Positions 1 to 9,513 of a stretch of 64,000 nucleotides of DNA are shown piece by piece. The translations under genes and the position numbers were made by a program. The notes under the pieces were generated by a model that saw only the letters and a program-made list of their open reading frames with translations, searched no databases and had not been told where the DNA came from. The stretch is taken from positions 62,001 to 126,000 of the forward strand of contig NZ_CP033875.1 of the NCBI RefSeq assembly GCF_002742645.2. Direction: 5' to 3'. This DNA comes from Caulobacter sp. FWC26. GTDB lineage: Bacteria; Pseudomonadota; Alphaproteobacteria; Caulobacterales; Caulobacteraceae. Within the stretch, counting starts at the first letter, position 1, and each line of letters begins with the position of its first letter.

Positions 1-306
1 GCCCTCATAGGCGCCGATCTCCATGTAGCGGATGGCCTCGCCCGCCGGGCGCTTGGCCGCGAAGTCGCGCAGCAGCGGCGTCACGAACGGAATGTTGTTG
101 CTGGCCCAGGTCGAGGTGAACTCGAAGCCCTTGTCGGCGGCGTGGGCGTTGAAGGCCCCGACCACGGCGTGATCACGCGGACCGCCCAGCATGGTCTTGG
201 CCAGGTTCGGCGCCAGGCGCGGATTGACCTTGGTCAGCGAGCGCAGCTTCGAGAGGCCGCCGCGATGGGTGACCGTCTCGGCGTCGAAGTGCATGTCGGC
301 GGTCAT
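1..306 (-). CDS. SAM-dependent methyltransferase-like protein, N-terminal part only
   Basis: This reading frame starts at an ATG at position 306 and runs off the left edge, so only the first 102 residues are visible. The last residues read YMEIGAYEG, which fits the E-x-G-x-x-x-G loop (motif I) that binds S-adenosylmethionine in class I methyltransferases; the upstream part is polar and has no signal peptide. It lies 56 bases downstream of the Rieske gene on the same strand and may be the last gene of that run. The substrate cannot be told. Assignment rests on one motif and remains tentative. Confidence 0.55.
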   Translation of the reverse strand, partial: MTADMHFDAETVTHRGGLSKLRSLTKVNPRLAPNLAKTMLGGPRDHAVVGAFNAHAADKGFEFTSTWASNNIPFVTPLLRDFAAKRPAGEAIRYMEIGAYEG

Positions 307-362
307 GGTCCCGGCTCCTCCATCGGTTGCGGGGAGACTAGGACCAAGGTCTTAAGGAAGGG

Positions 363-731
363 TCAGGCCGTGACGATCTGTCCGTCGCGCACCATGACGG
401 GCCAGGGCGTCAGGCGGGCGCTGGTCGGACAGGGCCCGGCTACGCAGCCGCCGTCCTCGATACGGAACAGGGCCGCGTGGCCGGCGCACAGGATCAGGTC
501 GTTGTCGCGGGTCAGGTAGCGCCCCGCAAAACCGGCCAGGGGCCAGCCGGCATGCGGACAGCTGTCGACGTAGCCGACGAGGGTCTCGCCCTTGCGCACC
601 ACGAAGCCGGCGAACATCGCGTCGCCCTCGCGCCAGCGAAAGCCCTTCGACCCGGGCGAGGGGACCTCGTCCAGGTCGCAGAGCAAGGTTCCCGCTGGCG
701 GGCGGGCGGGATTGTCGTCAGCGTCCCGCAA
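363..731 (-). CDS. Rieske [2Fe-2S] domain protein
   Basis: A 122-residue soluble protein made of a single Rieske fold. Both cluster-binding boxes are present: CPH followed by a Gly/Trp/Pro stretch near residue 58, and CAGH near residue 82, giving the two Cys and two His that hold a 2Fe-2S cluster. There is no signal or membrane segment, so it is a cytoplasmic ferredoxin-like protein rather than the bc1 subunit. It starts only 4 bases after the YCII gene and is the third member of a gpsA-YCII-Rieske run. The partner enzyme is unknown; no oxygenase alpha subunit lies nearby in the window. Confidence 0.8.
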   Translation of the reverse strand: MRDADDNPARPPAGTLLCDLDEVPSPGSKGFRWREGDAMFAGFVVRKGETLVGYVDSCPHAGWPLAGFAGRYLTRDNDLILCAGHAALFRIEDGGCVAGPCPTSARLTPWPVMVRDGQIVTA

Positions 732-735
732 GGGC

Positions 736-1017
736 TCAGAGCGCGCCGACGGCCACGCGCCAGGGGCGGACTTCGACGCTTTCGAACACCCCGGCGGCGG
801 TGAAGGGGTCGTTGTCAGCCTGGGCCTGGGCGGCGGCCAGATCTTCGGCTTCGACGATCAGCAGCGAGCCGATCGGATTGCCATCGTCGCCCAGCAGCGC
901 GCCGGCTAGCTTCAGGCCCGTCGACTGGTTCAGATAGTCGAGGTGGGTGGGACGTGTGGCCAGCCGGGTTTCCAGCGCGCCGGGCTTGTCCTTGCAGATG
1001 ATGGCGAAGAGGGCCAT
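736..1017 (-). CDS. YCII-domain protein
   Basis: A 93-residue protein beginning MALFAIICKDKP at the ATG at 1017. The length, the ferredoxin-like alpha/beta pattern, the early His (THLDYL) and the closing segment with DPF, VFESVEV and PW match the YCII (YciI-like) family. These small dimeric proteins have a proposed but mostly unproven acid-base catalytic role. It sits 17 bases downstream of gpsA and 4 bases before the Rieske gene, so it is almost certainly co-transcribed. The longer open frame up to 1317 is not used because the extra part is a gpsA shadow. Confidence 0.8.
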   Translation of the reverse strand: MALFAIICKDKPGALETRLATRPTHLDYLNQSTGLKLAGALLGDDGNPIGSLLIVEAEDLAAAQAQADNDPFTAAGVFESVEVRPWRVAVGAL

Positions 1018-1034
1018 GCGGGCGGTCCTTTTGA

Positions 1035-2045
1035 TCAGGTTTCGGGTTTGAGAGGGCGCGACAGCAGGCCGGCTATGGCCGCGTCGACCGCGACCTCGCC
1101 CGCCAGGATGGCCGCGACGGCCTCGCAGATCGGCGCCTCGACGCCGACCTTGCGGGCCAGGGCGCGCACGGCGGGGGCCGAGGCCACGCCTTCGGCGACC
1201 GAGACCTTGCCCGCCAGCGCCTGTTCCAGGGTCAGGCCCTGGCCGAGCGCAAGGCCGACGCTCATGTTGCGCGACTGCGGGCTGGAGCAGGTGAGGACCA
1301 GGTCGCCCAGGCCGCAAAGGCCGGCCAGGGTCTCCGGGCGCGCGCCCAGCGCCACGGCCAGGCGCGTCAGCTCCGCGAAGCCGCGGGTGATCACCGTGGC
1401 GTGGGCGTTGCGGCCCAAGCCCTTGCCCTCGACGATGCCGCAGGCGATGGCCAGCACGTTCTTCACCGCCCCGCCGGCCTCAGCCCCGATCAGGTCGCTC
1501 GCCGTATAGGGACGGAAGGTCGGGATGGCGATCGCCTCGGCGATGGCGCGGCCCAGGGTCTCGTCTTCGCACGCCAGGGTGACGGCGGCGGGCAGGTTGC
1601 GGGCCACCTCGCCGGCGAAGCTGGGACCCGACAGCACGGCGATCGGCGCGCCCGGCAGGGCTTCGGCCGCCACGTCGGTCATCAGCTTCAGCGAGCCCTG
1701 CTCGACGCCCTTGGAGCACAGGACGACCGGCGCGGTAGCCTTGCGATGCGGAGCGAAGGCGGTCAGGGCCGCGCGCAGGTGTTGGGCGGGGGCGACCGCC
1801 AGGATCAGGTCGCAGTCGGCCAGGTCCGCAAGGTCGGCGACCGCCTTGATCCCCGGCTCCAGCGCTATGCCAGGCAGGAAGACGGCGTTCTCGTGAGCCG
1901 TGTTGACGGAGGCGACGACTTCCGGCTCGCGCGCCTGCAGCGTCACCGCAAGGCCGGCCCGGGCCGCCACCTGAGCCAGGGCCGTGCCCCAGGCGCCGGC
2001 GCCGATCACGCCGACCGTCTCAAAGGTCGTGGGCTTGAACGTCAT
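1035..2045 (-). CDS. gpsA: NAD(P)-dependent glycerol-3-phosphate dehydrogenase
   Basis: GpsA makes sn-glycerol-3-phosphate from dihydroxyacetone phosphate, the entry to membrane phospholipid synthesis. The 336-residue protein has the N-terminal Rossmann motif [10 protein letters not shown], the SKG segment near residue 110, and the substrate-binding run [11 protein letters not shown] with catalytic Lys near residue 193, followed by GLGDLVLTC. Length is normal for the family. Its ATG overlaps the tsaD stop by 4 bases (ATGA), so the two are translationally coupled; the tsaD-gpsA pairing is common in Alphaproteobacteria. Confidence 0.96.
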   Translation of the reverse strand: MTFKPTTFETVGVIGAGAWGTALAQVAARAGLAVTLQAREPEVVASVNTAHENAVFLPGIALEPGIKAVADLADLADCDLILAVAPAQHLRAALTAFAPHRKATAPVVLCSKGVEQGSLKLMTDVAAEALPGAPIAVLSGPSFAGEVARNLPAAVTLACEDETLGRAIAEAIAIPTFRPYTASDLIGAEAGGAVKNVLAIACGIVEGKGLGRNAHATVITRGFAELTRLAVALGARPETLAGLCGLGDLVLTCSSPQSRNMSVGLALGQGLTLEQALAGKVSVAEGVASAPAVRALARKVGVEAPICEAVAAILAGEVAVDAAIAGLLSRPLKPET

Positions 2046-3145
2046 GCCTTGGCTCCCTTGCGTCCGTAGGCGTTGGCGGGATTGGCCAGGGCCGCGGCTT
2101 CGTCCAGCGGCCAGCGCGGACGGGCGACGGCGTCCAGATCGTCGGACATGCCGAGCGCCAGTCGCTCGGCCCCCGCCAGGGCGATCATCGCGGCGTTGTC
2201 GGTGCAGTAGGCCAGCGGCGGGGCGGCGAACGAGAAGCCGTTCTTCTCGCAGTCGGCCAGCAGCGCCGCCCGCACCGCGCCGTTAGCCGCCACGCCGCCG
2301 GCGACGACGAAGCGCAGATCGTCCTGGCCGTGACTGTCCTTATAGAGCTTCATCGCCCGATCGACCCGCTCCGACAGCTGGCGGGCGATGGCGGCCTGGA
2401 CGCCGGCGGCCAGATCGCGGCGCTCGTCGTCGGTGGTCAGGGTCTCGGCGATCCGCGCCGCCGCCGTCTTCAATCCCGAGAAGGAAAAGTCGCAGTCCTT
2501 GCGGCCGAGCAGGGCGCGCGGCAGGACGTAGCGCGCCGGATCGCCGCCCAAGGCCAGTTTCTCCAGCGCCGGTCCGCCCGGATAGGGCAGGCCCAGGCTC
2601 TTGGCGATCTTGTCGAAGGCCTCGCCCGCCGCGTCGTCGATGGTGGTGCCGAGGCGGCGACACGCGCCGACGCCCGATACTTCCAAAAGCTGACAATGGC
2701 CGCCGGAGACCAGCAATAGCAGGAACGGATAGGCGATATCGGCGCCGAGGCGGGCTGAGACGGCGTGGCCTTCCAGGTGATTCACCGCCACCAGCGGCAC
2801 GCCGCGCGCCAAAGCCACGGCCTTGCCGAAGGCGAGGCCCACCATGACGCCGCCCACCAGACCCGGCCCCGCCGTCGCGGCGACGCCATCAAGAGCCTCG
2901 AACCCGACGCCCGCCGCGCGGACGGCCTCGGCGGCGATGGCGTCGATAGACTCCACGTGCGCCCGGGCGGCGATCTCCGGAACCACGCCGCCGAACGGGG
3001 CGTGCTTCTCGAACTGGGTGCCGATCACTGACGACAGCACCGTCACCGTGCCATCCGCCGCGCGGCGCACGACCGAGGCCGCGGTTTCGTCGCAGCTGGT
3101 CTCGAGGCCGAGGATGAGAAGGTCGGATTGCTTAGGGGATGTCAT
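2042..3145 (-). CDS. tsaD: tRNA N6-threonylcarbamoyladenosine transferase subunit TsaD
   Basis: TsaD transfers the threonylcarbamoyl group to A37 of ANN-decoding tRNAs, working with TsaB and TsaE. The 367-residue protein shows the ASKHA ATP-binding start (GLETSCDET), the metal-binding HLEGH at residues 123-127, SGGH, and the late [10 protein letters not shown] and CTDNAAM blocks. The ATG at 3145 gives family length; the open frame upstream to 4441 is only the shadow of hemC and hemD. It heads the minus-strand operon with gpsA and faces hemC across a 72-base divergent promoter region. The tsaD/hemC divergent arrangement is widely kept in Alphaproteobacteria. Confidence 0.96.
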   Translation of the reverse strand: MTSPKQSDLLILGLETSCDETAASVVRRAADGTVTVLSSVIGTQFEKHAPFGGVVPEIAARAHVESIDAIAAEAVRAAGVGFEALDGVAATAGPGLVGGVMVGLAFGKAVALARGVPLVAVNHLEGHAVSARLGADIAYPFLLLLVSGGHCQLLEVSGVGACRRLGTTIDDAAGEAFDKIAKSLGLPYPGGPALEKLALGGDPARYVLPRALLGRKDCDFSFSGLKTAAARIAETLTTDDERRDLAAGVQAAIARQLSERVDRAMKLYKDSHGQDDLRFVVAGGVAANGAVRAALLADCEKNGFSFAAPPLAYCTDNAAMIALAGAERLALGMSDDLDAVARPRWPLDEAAALANPANAYGRKGAKA

Positions 3146-3217
3146 CAGGTTGCGGGCTTTCCGCCGCTCCTGTAGCAGCGAAGAACAGAATTCGTCTCCG
3201 CAGGTAACGTTCAGACC

Positions 3218-4186
3218 GTGTCCCGGCAACCTCCCATCCGCATCGGCGCCCGCGGCTCTAAGCTGTCCCTGGCCCAATCGGGCCTCATGCAGGCGCGGAT
3301 CGCCCAGGCGCTCGGCGTCCCGGCCGGGGCGAGCCGGGAAGAGATCGAGGCGGCCGCCCCGCTGATCCCGATCGTCACCAGCGGCGACCGCATCCAGGAC
3401 CGCCGCCTGATGGAGATCGGCGGCAAGGGCCTCTTCACCAAGGAGATCGAGGAGGCCCTGCTGGACGGCCGCATCGACTGCGCGGTCCATTCGCTGAAGG
3501 ACATGCCGGCCGAACTGCCGCCGGGTCTGGTCCTGGCCGCGACGCCGGAGCGCGAAGATCCGCGCGACGCCTTCATCAGCCATATCTGCGAGCGCCTGGA
3601 AGACCTGCCCAAGGGCGCGCGCCTGGGGACCGCCAGCTTGCGCCGCCAGGCCCAGGCCCTGCATGTGCGGCCCGATCTTGAGATCGTGATGCTGCGCGGC
3701 AATGTCGACACGCGCCTGGCCAAGCTGGAGCGCGGCGAGGCCGACGCGATCCTTTTGGCCCAGTCGGGCCTGAACCGCCTGGGCCTTGGCCATCTGACCA
3801 AGAGCTGGCTTGACCCGGACGCCTGCCCGCCCGCGCCGGGCCAGGGCGCCCTCGTCATCGAGACCCGCGCCGAGGATGTGGGCGCGCCGTGGCTGGACGC
3901 CGTCCGTTGCCGCCAGACCACGATCGCCGTCGCTGCCGAGCGCGGCGCGCTGCTGGCGCTGGAAGGCTCGTGCCGCACCGCCATCGGAGCCCGCGCGATC
4001 CTCGACGGCGCACGCCTTTCGATGATCGTCGAGGCCCTGACCCCCGACGGCGCCCAGCGTTTCCGGCGCGAAGCCCAGATCGTCCTGACCGGCGCCGACG
4101 ATGTCGGCGAAGCCCGCGCCTTCGGTCTGACGCTGGGGGCGGAGGTCCGTGCGGCCGGCGGCGACGCTATCGTCCTGCCGGAATAG
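3218..4186 (+). CDS. hemC: Porphobilinogen deaminase (hydroxymethylbilane synthase)
   Basis: HemC joins four porphobilinogen units into hydroxymethylbilane in tetrapyrrole synthesis. The 322-residue protein has [14 protein letters not shown] at the start, AVHSLKDMP (catalytic Asp), [10 protein letters not shown] (Arg-rich substrate site), [11 protein letters not shown] and [11 protein letters not shown], with Cys252 as the attachment point of the dipyrromethane cofactor. The start is a GTG at 3218; no in-frame ATG lies just upstream. It opens a hemC-hemD-Mic60-hemY cluster divergent from tsaD. Confidence 0.96.
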   Translation: MSRQPPIRIGARGSKLSLAQSGLMQARIAQALGVPAGASREEIEAAAPLIPIVTSGDRIQDRRLMEIGGKGLFTKEIEEALLDGRIDCAVHSLKDMPAELPPGLVLAATPEREDPRDAFISHICERLEDLPKGARLGTASLRRQAQALHVRPDLEIVMLRGNVDTRLAKLERGEADAILLAQSGLNRLGLGHLTKSWLDPDACPPAPGQGALVIETRAEDVGAPWLDAVRCRQTTIAVAAERGALLALEGSCRTAIGARAILDGARLSMIVEALTPDGAQRFRREAQIVLTGADDVGEARAFGLTLGAEVRAAGGDAIVLPE

Positions 4187-4190
4187 ACGC

Positions 4191-4880
4191 TTGAGCTCGG
4201 GCGCGCCGGTCTGGATCACCCGCGCCCAGCCCGGCGCCGCAGCGACGGCTGAGCGCGTCGCCGCGCTGGGCTTTTCGCCGATCGTCGACCCGCTGCTGGA
4301 GATTGCCCCGATCGCGGCGACGATCGACCTGTCCGGCGTGACCGCCCTGGCCTTCACCAGCGCCAATGGGGTCGAGGGCTTCGTCCGGTGCTCCGCACGG
4401 CGCGACTTGCCGGTCTTCACGGTGGGCGCGGCCACGGCCAAGGCCGCCCGGGACGCCGGTTTCTCCGCGACTCAAAGCGCGGACGGCGATGTCGGGTCGC
4501 TGGAACGTCTGATCGCTGAGGCCAGGCCCGGGCCGGTGCTGTGGGCGGGCGCCGAGGCGCCGGCCGGCGATCTTGTCGGCGGCTTGCGGGCGCGGGGTCT
4601 CGAGGCGCGGAGCATAGCGGTCTATGCGACGGTGGAGCGGGCGCCGACGAGGGCCACTCTGAGGTTGCTCGACGCGCCGTTGACGGTGCTGGTCCATTCA
4701 CCCCGAGCGGCGCGCGCCTTGGCCCGGATTCTGGAGGGAGGACCGCCCTGCCCGGGCCTCCGGCTGCTCTGCCTCTCACCAGCCGTGGCCGCGCCGCTGG
4801 CGGTGGTCGCTGAACCCGGTTCTGTGGCGTTCGCGCCGCGCCCGGAGGAATCCGCGCTGCTCGACCTGCTGGGAGCTTGA
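4191..4880 (+). CDS. hemD: Uroporphyrinogen-III synthase
   Basis: HemD cyclises hydroxymethylbilane to uroporphyrinogen III with inversion of ring D. The family is poorly conserved, and identification rests on two-lobed architecture ([10 protein letters not shown] at the start, [12 protein letters not shown] near residue 60, then [12 protein letters not shown] and [10 protein letters not shown] in the second lobe) and on location straight after hemC. I chose the TTG at 4191, 4 bases after the hemC stop, giving 229 residues; a GTG at 4149 inside hemC is the alternative. The second lobe is Ala/Leu-rich and drifts from better-known HemD proteins, as is usual. Confidence 0.85.
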   Translation: MSSGAPVWITRAQPGAAATAERVAALGFSPIVDPLLEIAPIAATIDLSGVTALAFTSANGVEGFVRCSARRDLPVFTVGAATAKAARDAGFSATQSADGDVGSLERLIAEARPGPVLWAGAEAPAGDLVGGLRARGLEARSIAVYATVERAPTRATLRLLDAPLTVLVHSPRAARALARILEGGPPCPGLRLLCLSPAVAAPLAVVAEPGSVAFAPRPEESALLDLLGA

Positions 4881-4923
4881 GCGCGACGTTGCGCGACGCG
4901 ACGGGGTGGGGCACGAATGGGCC

Positions 4924-5817
4924 ATGAACGCCGATGTCGATCCTGCTGAAATCGCCGCGCCCAGCGATCCGGCGCTCTACGCCCGCCGCAGGGTGATGGG
5001 GCCGGGCGTCTGGGCCTGGCTCTTCCTCTGCCTGGTCTGTGTCGCTTTGGGCGCCGGCGTGGCGTGGTTCGGACCGTCGCTGTTCTCGCCGCGACCCCAG
5101 GCGGGTGAGAGCGCGGTCTCGGCCACCCCCAGCCCGCAACCGATCGCCGAGCGTGTGGCGTCCGGCTCGGCCCTTCCTCTGGAAGGCGGCGCGGCGTCGT
5201 CCCCTGCTTCGACCCTGCCGGACGAGCGGCTCGCCGCGCGAATCACCGCGCTGGAAGCCAGCCAGAAGACTGTCGCCGACGCGGCCATCGCCGCCCTGGC
5301 GGTCGCGACCCTGGCCGAGGCGGCGGAAACCTCGCGTCCGTTCGGGCCAGAGCTTCTGGGGCTGGAACGGGTTCTGCCCGGCTCTCCGGATCTTCGCGCC
5401 CTGGAGCCGTTGTCGCGCACCGGCGCGCCGACCCGCGCGGGCCTCGCGACCCAGTTCGGCAACCTCGCCGGCCGGGCCGCCAGCGCCTCGCGCAATCCCG
5501 GCGTCGACGCCGATCTCTTCTCACGGGTCCGCTACGCTCTCTCCAGCATCGTTTCGATCCGTCACGTAGGGTCGACCAAAGGATCCACGCCCGACGCTCT
5601 CCTGGCCCGCGCCCAGGCGCTGCTGGATGAAGGTGATGTTGAAGGCGCGGTCGCCGCGCTCGACCCGCTCAACGACTCGGCCCGCGAGGTGCTGGCGCCT
5701 TGGTTCGTCGCCGCCAATCGTCGGATCGAGATCGACCGTCACGTGTCGGCCGTACGCGCCGACGCCCTGGCCGAGCTGTCGCGGGTCTCGCGCGCCGCCG
5801 CCCCGGTCGCGCCATGA
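4924..5817 (+). CDS. Mitofilin/Mic60-like inner-membrane protein (COG4223 type)
   Basis: A 297-residue protein with a basic-aromatic patch (YARRRVMGPGVWAW) and one strong transmembrane segment near residues 28-50, followed by a Pro/Ser-rich linker, a short helical stretch (residues about 95-125) and a C-terminal helical region with an LDEGDVEGAVAAL repeat-like unit. This layout, and the place between hemD and hemY, match the alphaproteobacterial Mic60/mitofilin relatives, which in other species shape intracytoplasmic membranes. The coiled coil is much shorter than in typical Mic60. ATG 4924 is preferred; a GTG at 4906 would add six residues. Its stop overlaps the hemY start (ATGA). Confidence 0.75.
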   Translation: MNADVDPAEIAAPSDPALYARRRVMGPGVWAWLFLCLVCVALGAGVAWFGPSLFSPRPQAGESAVSATPSPQPIAERVASGSALPLEGGAASSPASTLPDERLAARITALEASQKTVADAAIAALAVATLAEAAETSRPFGPELLGLERVLPGSPDLRALEPLSRTGAPTRAGLATQFGNLAGRAASASRNPGVDADLFSRVRYALSSIVSIRHVGSTKGSTPDALLARAQALLDEGDVEGAVAALDPLNDSAREVLAPWFVAANRRIEIDRHVSAVRADALAELSRVSRAAAPVAP

Positions 5818-7349
5818 CCCGGGTCGCCATCGCCTTCTTCCTGGTCGCCGTCGTCGCGGTCGGCGCCCTGGCCCTGGCCGGCGAGCCGGGCCGAGCTTCC
5901 CTGGAATGGATGGGCTGGCGGGTCGAGATGACGGCCGCCGCCGCCGCCCTGCTGACACTCTTTTCGGCCTTGATGTTCACCCTGCTCTGGCGCGGGATCA
6001 TCTGGATTGTCGAGGCGCCGCGCCGCGCCGCCCGCGCCCGCGCCGAGGCCAAGCGGAAGCAGGCGATCGAGGCGCTGTCGCGCGGCTTCCTCGCCGTCGC
6101 GGCCGGGGATGGCTCTGAGGCCCGCCGCTTGGCGCAGAAGTCGTCCGAACTGGCCGAGGACGCGCCGGCCCTGGTCCGTGTGCTGGCCGCTCAGGCGGCT
6201 GAGATCGCCGGCGACCGCGGCGGCGCCAAGAGCGCCTACAACGCCATGCTCGGCTTTCCCGAGATGCGCCTGGCCGGGTTGCGGGGTCTGATGTTGGCCG
6301 CCCAGGCCGATGGCGATCGACAGGCGGCGATCCGTCACGCCGAGACCGCTTACGGCCTGGCGCGGACCGCGCGCTGGGCCTGGCGGGCGCTGCTGGAGGC
6401 CCGCCTGGAGGCGGGCGACTGGGCCGCCGCCCTGGAGCTGGTCCAGGGCGCGCTGGAGCGCAAGATCGTCTCGCCGGTCGTGGCCGAGCGCAGCCGCGCG
6501 GCCTTGCTGGCCGCCTCGGCCGCCAGCCTGGTCGACTCGCCCGATCCGAAGGCCCGGGCCCAGGCGCTCGACTTCGCGACCCAGGCGGCCAAGCTCAAGC
6601 CCGACTTCGCGCCCGGCGTGGTGATGGCCGCGCGCCTGCTGGCCGAGGACGGCAAGACGTCGAAGGCCGCCGGCCTGATCGAGACGGCCTGGAAGGCCGA
6701 GCCTCATCCGGCCCTGTGGCTGGCCTATCGTGACCTGAAGACCAACGAACTGCCCAAGGCCCGCGCCCAGCGTCTGGCCGGCCTGGCCGCGCTGAAGCCC
6801 GAGGCGCGGGAAAGCCGCCTGCTGCGGGTCGAAAGCGCGCTGATCGGCGGTGACCCGGTCGCCGCCCGCGCCGCCGCCCGCCTGTTGGACGAGTCTGCGC
6901 CGACGGCGCGTTTCGCCGGCCTGATGGCGCGCGTCGCCGCCGCCAACGGTCAGGCCGACGAGGCCCGCGCCTGGATCGCGCGCGGCGTCGACGCGCCGCA
7001 GGAGCCCGACTGGTCTGACCTGGACCCCGAAGGCCTCGCGTTCGCCTATCAACGCGACGACTGGGCGCGACTCGCCGTCAGCTACGCCGAGACCGGCCAG
7101 CTGATCCATCCGCGTCACGAGCGGCGCGAGCGGACCATGAACGACTTGCCCGAGCTGCCCTCGGCCTATGCGGAAGCGACGCCTTTCATCCGCGCGGCCG
7201 AGACCGGCGGCGCCCTGCTGCCCATTCCCGACGACCCCGGCGTGTTCGACGCGCCGCCGATTCCGGAGCCTCCGGAAAGCGGTCCGGCGCCCCGTCGCAA
7301 TTCTGGTGCAAGACGACGCTTGCCGAGCGGCTCGCGCGCCGCTAAATAG
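5814..7349 (+). CDS. hemY: HemY-like membrane-anchored TPR protein of the haem gene cluster
   Basis: The 511-residue protein starts with two close hydrophobic segments (residues about 4-24 and 38-62), then a basic stretch (EAPRRAARARAEAKRK) and a long series of Ala-rich helical pairs of TPR type, ending in a Pro-rich disordered tail. This is the HemY N-terminal-domain family found in proteobacterial haem operons, thought to scaffold late haem enzymes at the inner membrane; it is not the HemY of Bacillus (protoporphyrinogen oxidase). The ATG at 5814 overlaps the preceding stop by 4 bases, so it is translationally coupled to the Mic60-like gene. Confidence 0.88.
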   Translation: MTRVAIAFFLVAVVAVGALALAGEPGRASLEWMGWRVEMTAAAAALLTLFSALMFTLLWRGIIWIVEAPRRAARARAEAKRKQAIEALSRGFLAVAAGDGSEARRLAQKSSELAEDAPALVRVLAAQAAEIAGDRGGAKSAYNAMLGFPEMRLAGLRGLMLAAQADGDRQAAIRHAETAYGLARTARWAWRALLEARLEAGDWAAALELVQGALERKIVSPVVAERSRAALLAASAASLVDSPDPKARAQALDFATQAAKLKPDFAPGVVMAARLLAEDGKTSKAAGLIETAWKAEPHPALWLAYRDLKTNELPKARAQRLAGLAALKPEARESRLLRVESALIGGDPVAARAAARLLDESAPTARFAGLMARVAAANGQADEARAWIARGVDAPQEPDWSDLDPEGLAFAYQRDDWARLAVSYAETGQLIHPRHERRERTMNDLPELPSAYAEATPFIRAAETGGALLPIPDDPGVFDAPPIPEPPESGPAPRRNSGARRRLPSGSRAAK

Positions 7350-7390
7350 GCGCTCCCTTCGCTTCGGAGCGCCCGCTTCGAAGCCCGTGG

Positions 7391-7466
7391 GCCGCCTTAG
7401 CTCAGCCGGTAGAGCGGCGCATTCGTAATGCGTAGGTCAGGTGTTCGAGTCACCTAGGCGGCACCA
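7391..7466 (+). tRNA. tRNA-Thr(CGT)
   Basis: A full cloverleaf can be drawn: acceptor GCCGCCT/AGGCGGC, D stem GCTC/GAGC, anticodon stem GCGCA/TGCGT with loop TTCGTAA (anticodon CGT, reading ACG), and T stem AGGTG/CACCT with loop TTCGAGT. The CCA end is encoded at 7464-7466 and is followed by a T-rich run (CTTTTTCTTC) that may help end transcription. It lies 41 bases after hemY. Confidence 0.97.
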
Positions 7467-7539
7467 CTTTTTCTTCTCCCTTCCTTCAAATCGGAACTTC
7501 GCCTGAGCGCGGGCCGTTCGGCTCTCGAAGGAGACTCGC

Positions 7540-7839
7540 ATGGCTGATCGCGTCGATGATGAAACCGCCTTCGAGGAGTTGATGGCGTTCCTCGACAATC
7601 CGCCCGAGCCCGGCGGCGCCGAGGACGCGCGGTTTGGCGAGCGGCTGAGGCAGGTGATCGCCGCGTCCGTGCCGCTGAGCGAGGATGAGGACCCCGAGGA
7701 CGCGCCGACCCTGGCTCTGGACGCCGATCTCAGGTCACGGCTCGAGGCTCTCGCCCACAAGCGCGCGGGGGGAAATTACTTCGGGGAGCATCCCGACGGT
7801 ATCGGGCCGACCCTGGGCATGGATCTGAGCAAGTCCTGA
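7540..7839 (+). CDS. Small acidic protein of unknown function
   Basis: A 99-residue, strongly acidic protein (many Glu/Asp, with the run SEDEDPEDAP near residue 51) and no membrane or signal segment. A good ribosome-binding site (AAGGAG, 7 bases before the ATG at 7540) and codon use like its neighbours support a real gene. It has a short basic patch (HKRAGGNYFGEHPDGIGP) near the C-terminus. I do not recognise the family. It stands alone between the tRNA-Thr gene and the convergent HerA-like gene. Confidence 0.7.
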   Translation: MADRVDDETAFEELMAFLDNPPEPGGAEDARFGERLRQVIAASVPLSEDEDPEDAPTLALDADLRSRLEALAHKRAGGNYFGEHPDGIGPTLGMDLSKS

Positions 7840-7865
7840 CCGGCTCGGTCGCGAGGGCCAGAGGC

Positions 7866-9410
7866 TCAGCGCCGCCGACGCCGGGTGGCGCCGCCGGTCA
7901 GGCCGCCCAAGAGGCCGCGCATCAGTTCGCGCCCGGCCTGTGACGCCACCGTCCGCACCAGGGTGACGGCGAACGCCTCGACCATGGTCTGGCGGCCGGA
8001 GGCGCGGGGGCGGCTTTCGCGCGCGTCCCGCGCGGCCTCCCGCTCGCGGATCTTGGCTTCGGCGGCTTCGCGCTGGTCGGCTTCCGCGGCCTCGCGGGCG
8101 TCCTGGGCCTCGCGCTGCGCCTGTTGGGCGCGGCCCTGCAGGATCTCGTAGGCCGAATCGCGGTCCTCGGCGGTGTCGTAGACGCCGGCGACCGGGCTTT
8201 GCGCCTGCAACGCCGCGCGCTCCTGCGGCGTCAGCGGGCCAAGGCGCGATGCGGGCGGGCGGATCAGGGTCTTCTGGACGACGCGCGGGGCGCCCTTCTC
8301 GTCCAGAGTCGAGACGAGGGCCTCGCCGACGCCCAGCGCCTGGATGGTCTCGGCGGTGTCGAAGCTTGGATTGACCCGGAAGGACTGGGCGGCGGCCTTG
8401 AGGCCCTTCTGGTCGGCGGGGGTGTAGGCGCGCAGGGCGTGCTGGACGCGCGCGCCCAACTGGCCCAGCACCGCGTCAGGGATATCCGCAGGGTTTTGGG
8501 TGACGAAGTAGACGCCCACCCCCTTCGAGCGGATCAGGCGGACCACTTGCTCGATCTTTTCCAGAAGCGGCTTGGGCGCGTCGTTGAACAGCAGGTGCGC
8601 CTCGTCGAAGAAGAAGACGAGCCTGGGCTTCTCGGGATCGCCGACCTCGGGAAGCACCTCGAACAGCTCCGACAGCAGCCAGAGCAGGAAGGTCGAGTAG
8701 AGCTTGGGCGACTGGATCAGCCGGTCCGCCGCCAGCAGGTTCACATAGCCGCGCCCGGCCGCGTCGGTGCGCATCAGGTCCGACAGGTCCAGCGCCGGCT
8801 CGCCGAAGAAGTGCTCGGCGCCTTGCGTTTGCAGGGTCAGCAGCTTGCGCTGGATGGCGCCCACCGTGGCGGGGGCGACATTGCCGTACTGCGTGCCGAT
8901 GTCGTCGGCGTTGTCGGCGACATATTTCAGCGCCGCCTGGAGATCTTTCAGGTCCAGAAGCAGAAGGCCGTCCTTGTCGGCGACATGGAAGGCGATGGTC
9001 AGCACCCCTTCCTGCACGTCGTTCAGCTCCAGCAGACGGGCCAGCAGAAGCGGCCCCATCTCCGAGATGGTGGTGCGGATCGGGTGGCCCTTCTGGCCGA
9101 ACAGGTCCCAGAACATGACCGGCGGCGCGGCGGGGGTCAGGACCAGGTCCATCGACTGGGCGCGCGCCAGCATCTTCTCGTTGGGCGCGCCGGGCATGGC
9201 CACGCCCGACAGGTCGCCCTTCACGTCGGCCGCGAACACCGGAACGCCGGCGTCGGAGAAGGCCTGGGCCAGAACCTGCAACGTGACGGTCTTGCCCGTC
9301 CCCGTCGCGCCGGCCACGACGCCGTGCCGGTTCGAACGGTCGAGCCGCTGCGTCACCGGGCCTTCGCCCAGTCCGACGAGGATCTCGTTTTCGCCGATCG
9401 ACAGCGTCAT
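7866..9410 (-). CDS. HerA-like helicase/DUF853 P-loop ATPase
   Basis: A 514-residue cytoplasmic ATPase. The Walker A motif GATGTGKT lies near residue 35, Walker B with acidic residues ([12 protein letters not shown]) near residue 262, and the [10 protein letters not shown] sensor-like block near residue 300; these are standard for the DUF853/YjgR branch of the HerA-FtsK superfamily. A coiled, Arg/Glu/Ala-rich stretch (residues about 420-470) precedes a C-terminal amphipathic, Gly-rich and Arg-rich tail ending RRRRR. The ATG at 9410 with AAGGAG upstream is preferred over a TTG at 9416. Cellular role of this family is largely unknown. Confidence 0.88.
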   Translation of the reverse strand: MTLSIGENEILVGLGEGPVTQRLDRSNRHGVVAGATGTGKTVTLQVLAQAFSDAGVPVFAADVKGDLSGVAMPGAPNEKMLARAQSMDLVLTPAAPPVMFWDLFGQKGHPIRTTISEMGPLLLARLLELNDVQEGVLTIAFHVADKDGLLLLDLKDLQAALKYVADNADDIGTQYGNVAPATVGAIQRKLLTLQTQGAEHFFGEPALDLSDLMRTDAAGRGYVNLLAADRLIQSPKLYSTFLLWLLSELFEVLPEVGDPEKPRLVFFFDEAHLLFNDAPKPLLEKIEQVVRLIRSKGVGVYFVTQNPADIPDAVLGQLGARVQHALRAYTPADQKGLKAAAQSFRVNPSFDTAETIQALGVGEALVSTLDEKGAPRVVQKTLIRPPASRLGPLTPQERAALQAQSPVAGVYDTAEDRDSAYEILQGRAQQAQREAQDAREAAEADQREAAEAKIREREAARDARESRPRASGRQTMVEAFAVTLVRTVASQAGRELMRGLLGGLTGGATRRRRR

Positions 9411-9513
9411 GGGCAAACTCCTTACATCTATGCGCGTTCGACCCTAAACGGGGCCTTGCGCCGCGCCAATCGGGCCGGGCAAAGTCGATCGCGTATCTGG
9501 AGAAATTTTACAA

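Noticed and set aside
3146..4441. N-terminal extension of tsaD by more than 400 codons
   Set aside because: It runs antisense through hemC and hemD; TsaD starts normally at 3145 with [17 protein letters not shown].
5700..5813. Upstream GTG start for hemY at 5700
   Set aside because: The added residues are Arg-rich antisense-like sequence inside the Mic60-like gene, while ATG 5814 gives a hydrophobic N-terminus and ATGA coupling.
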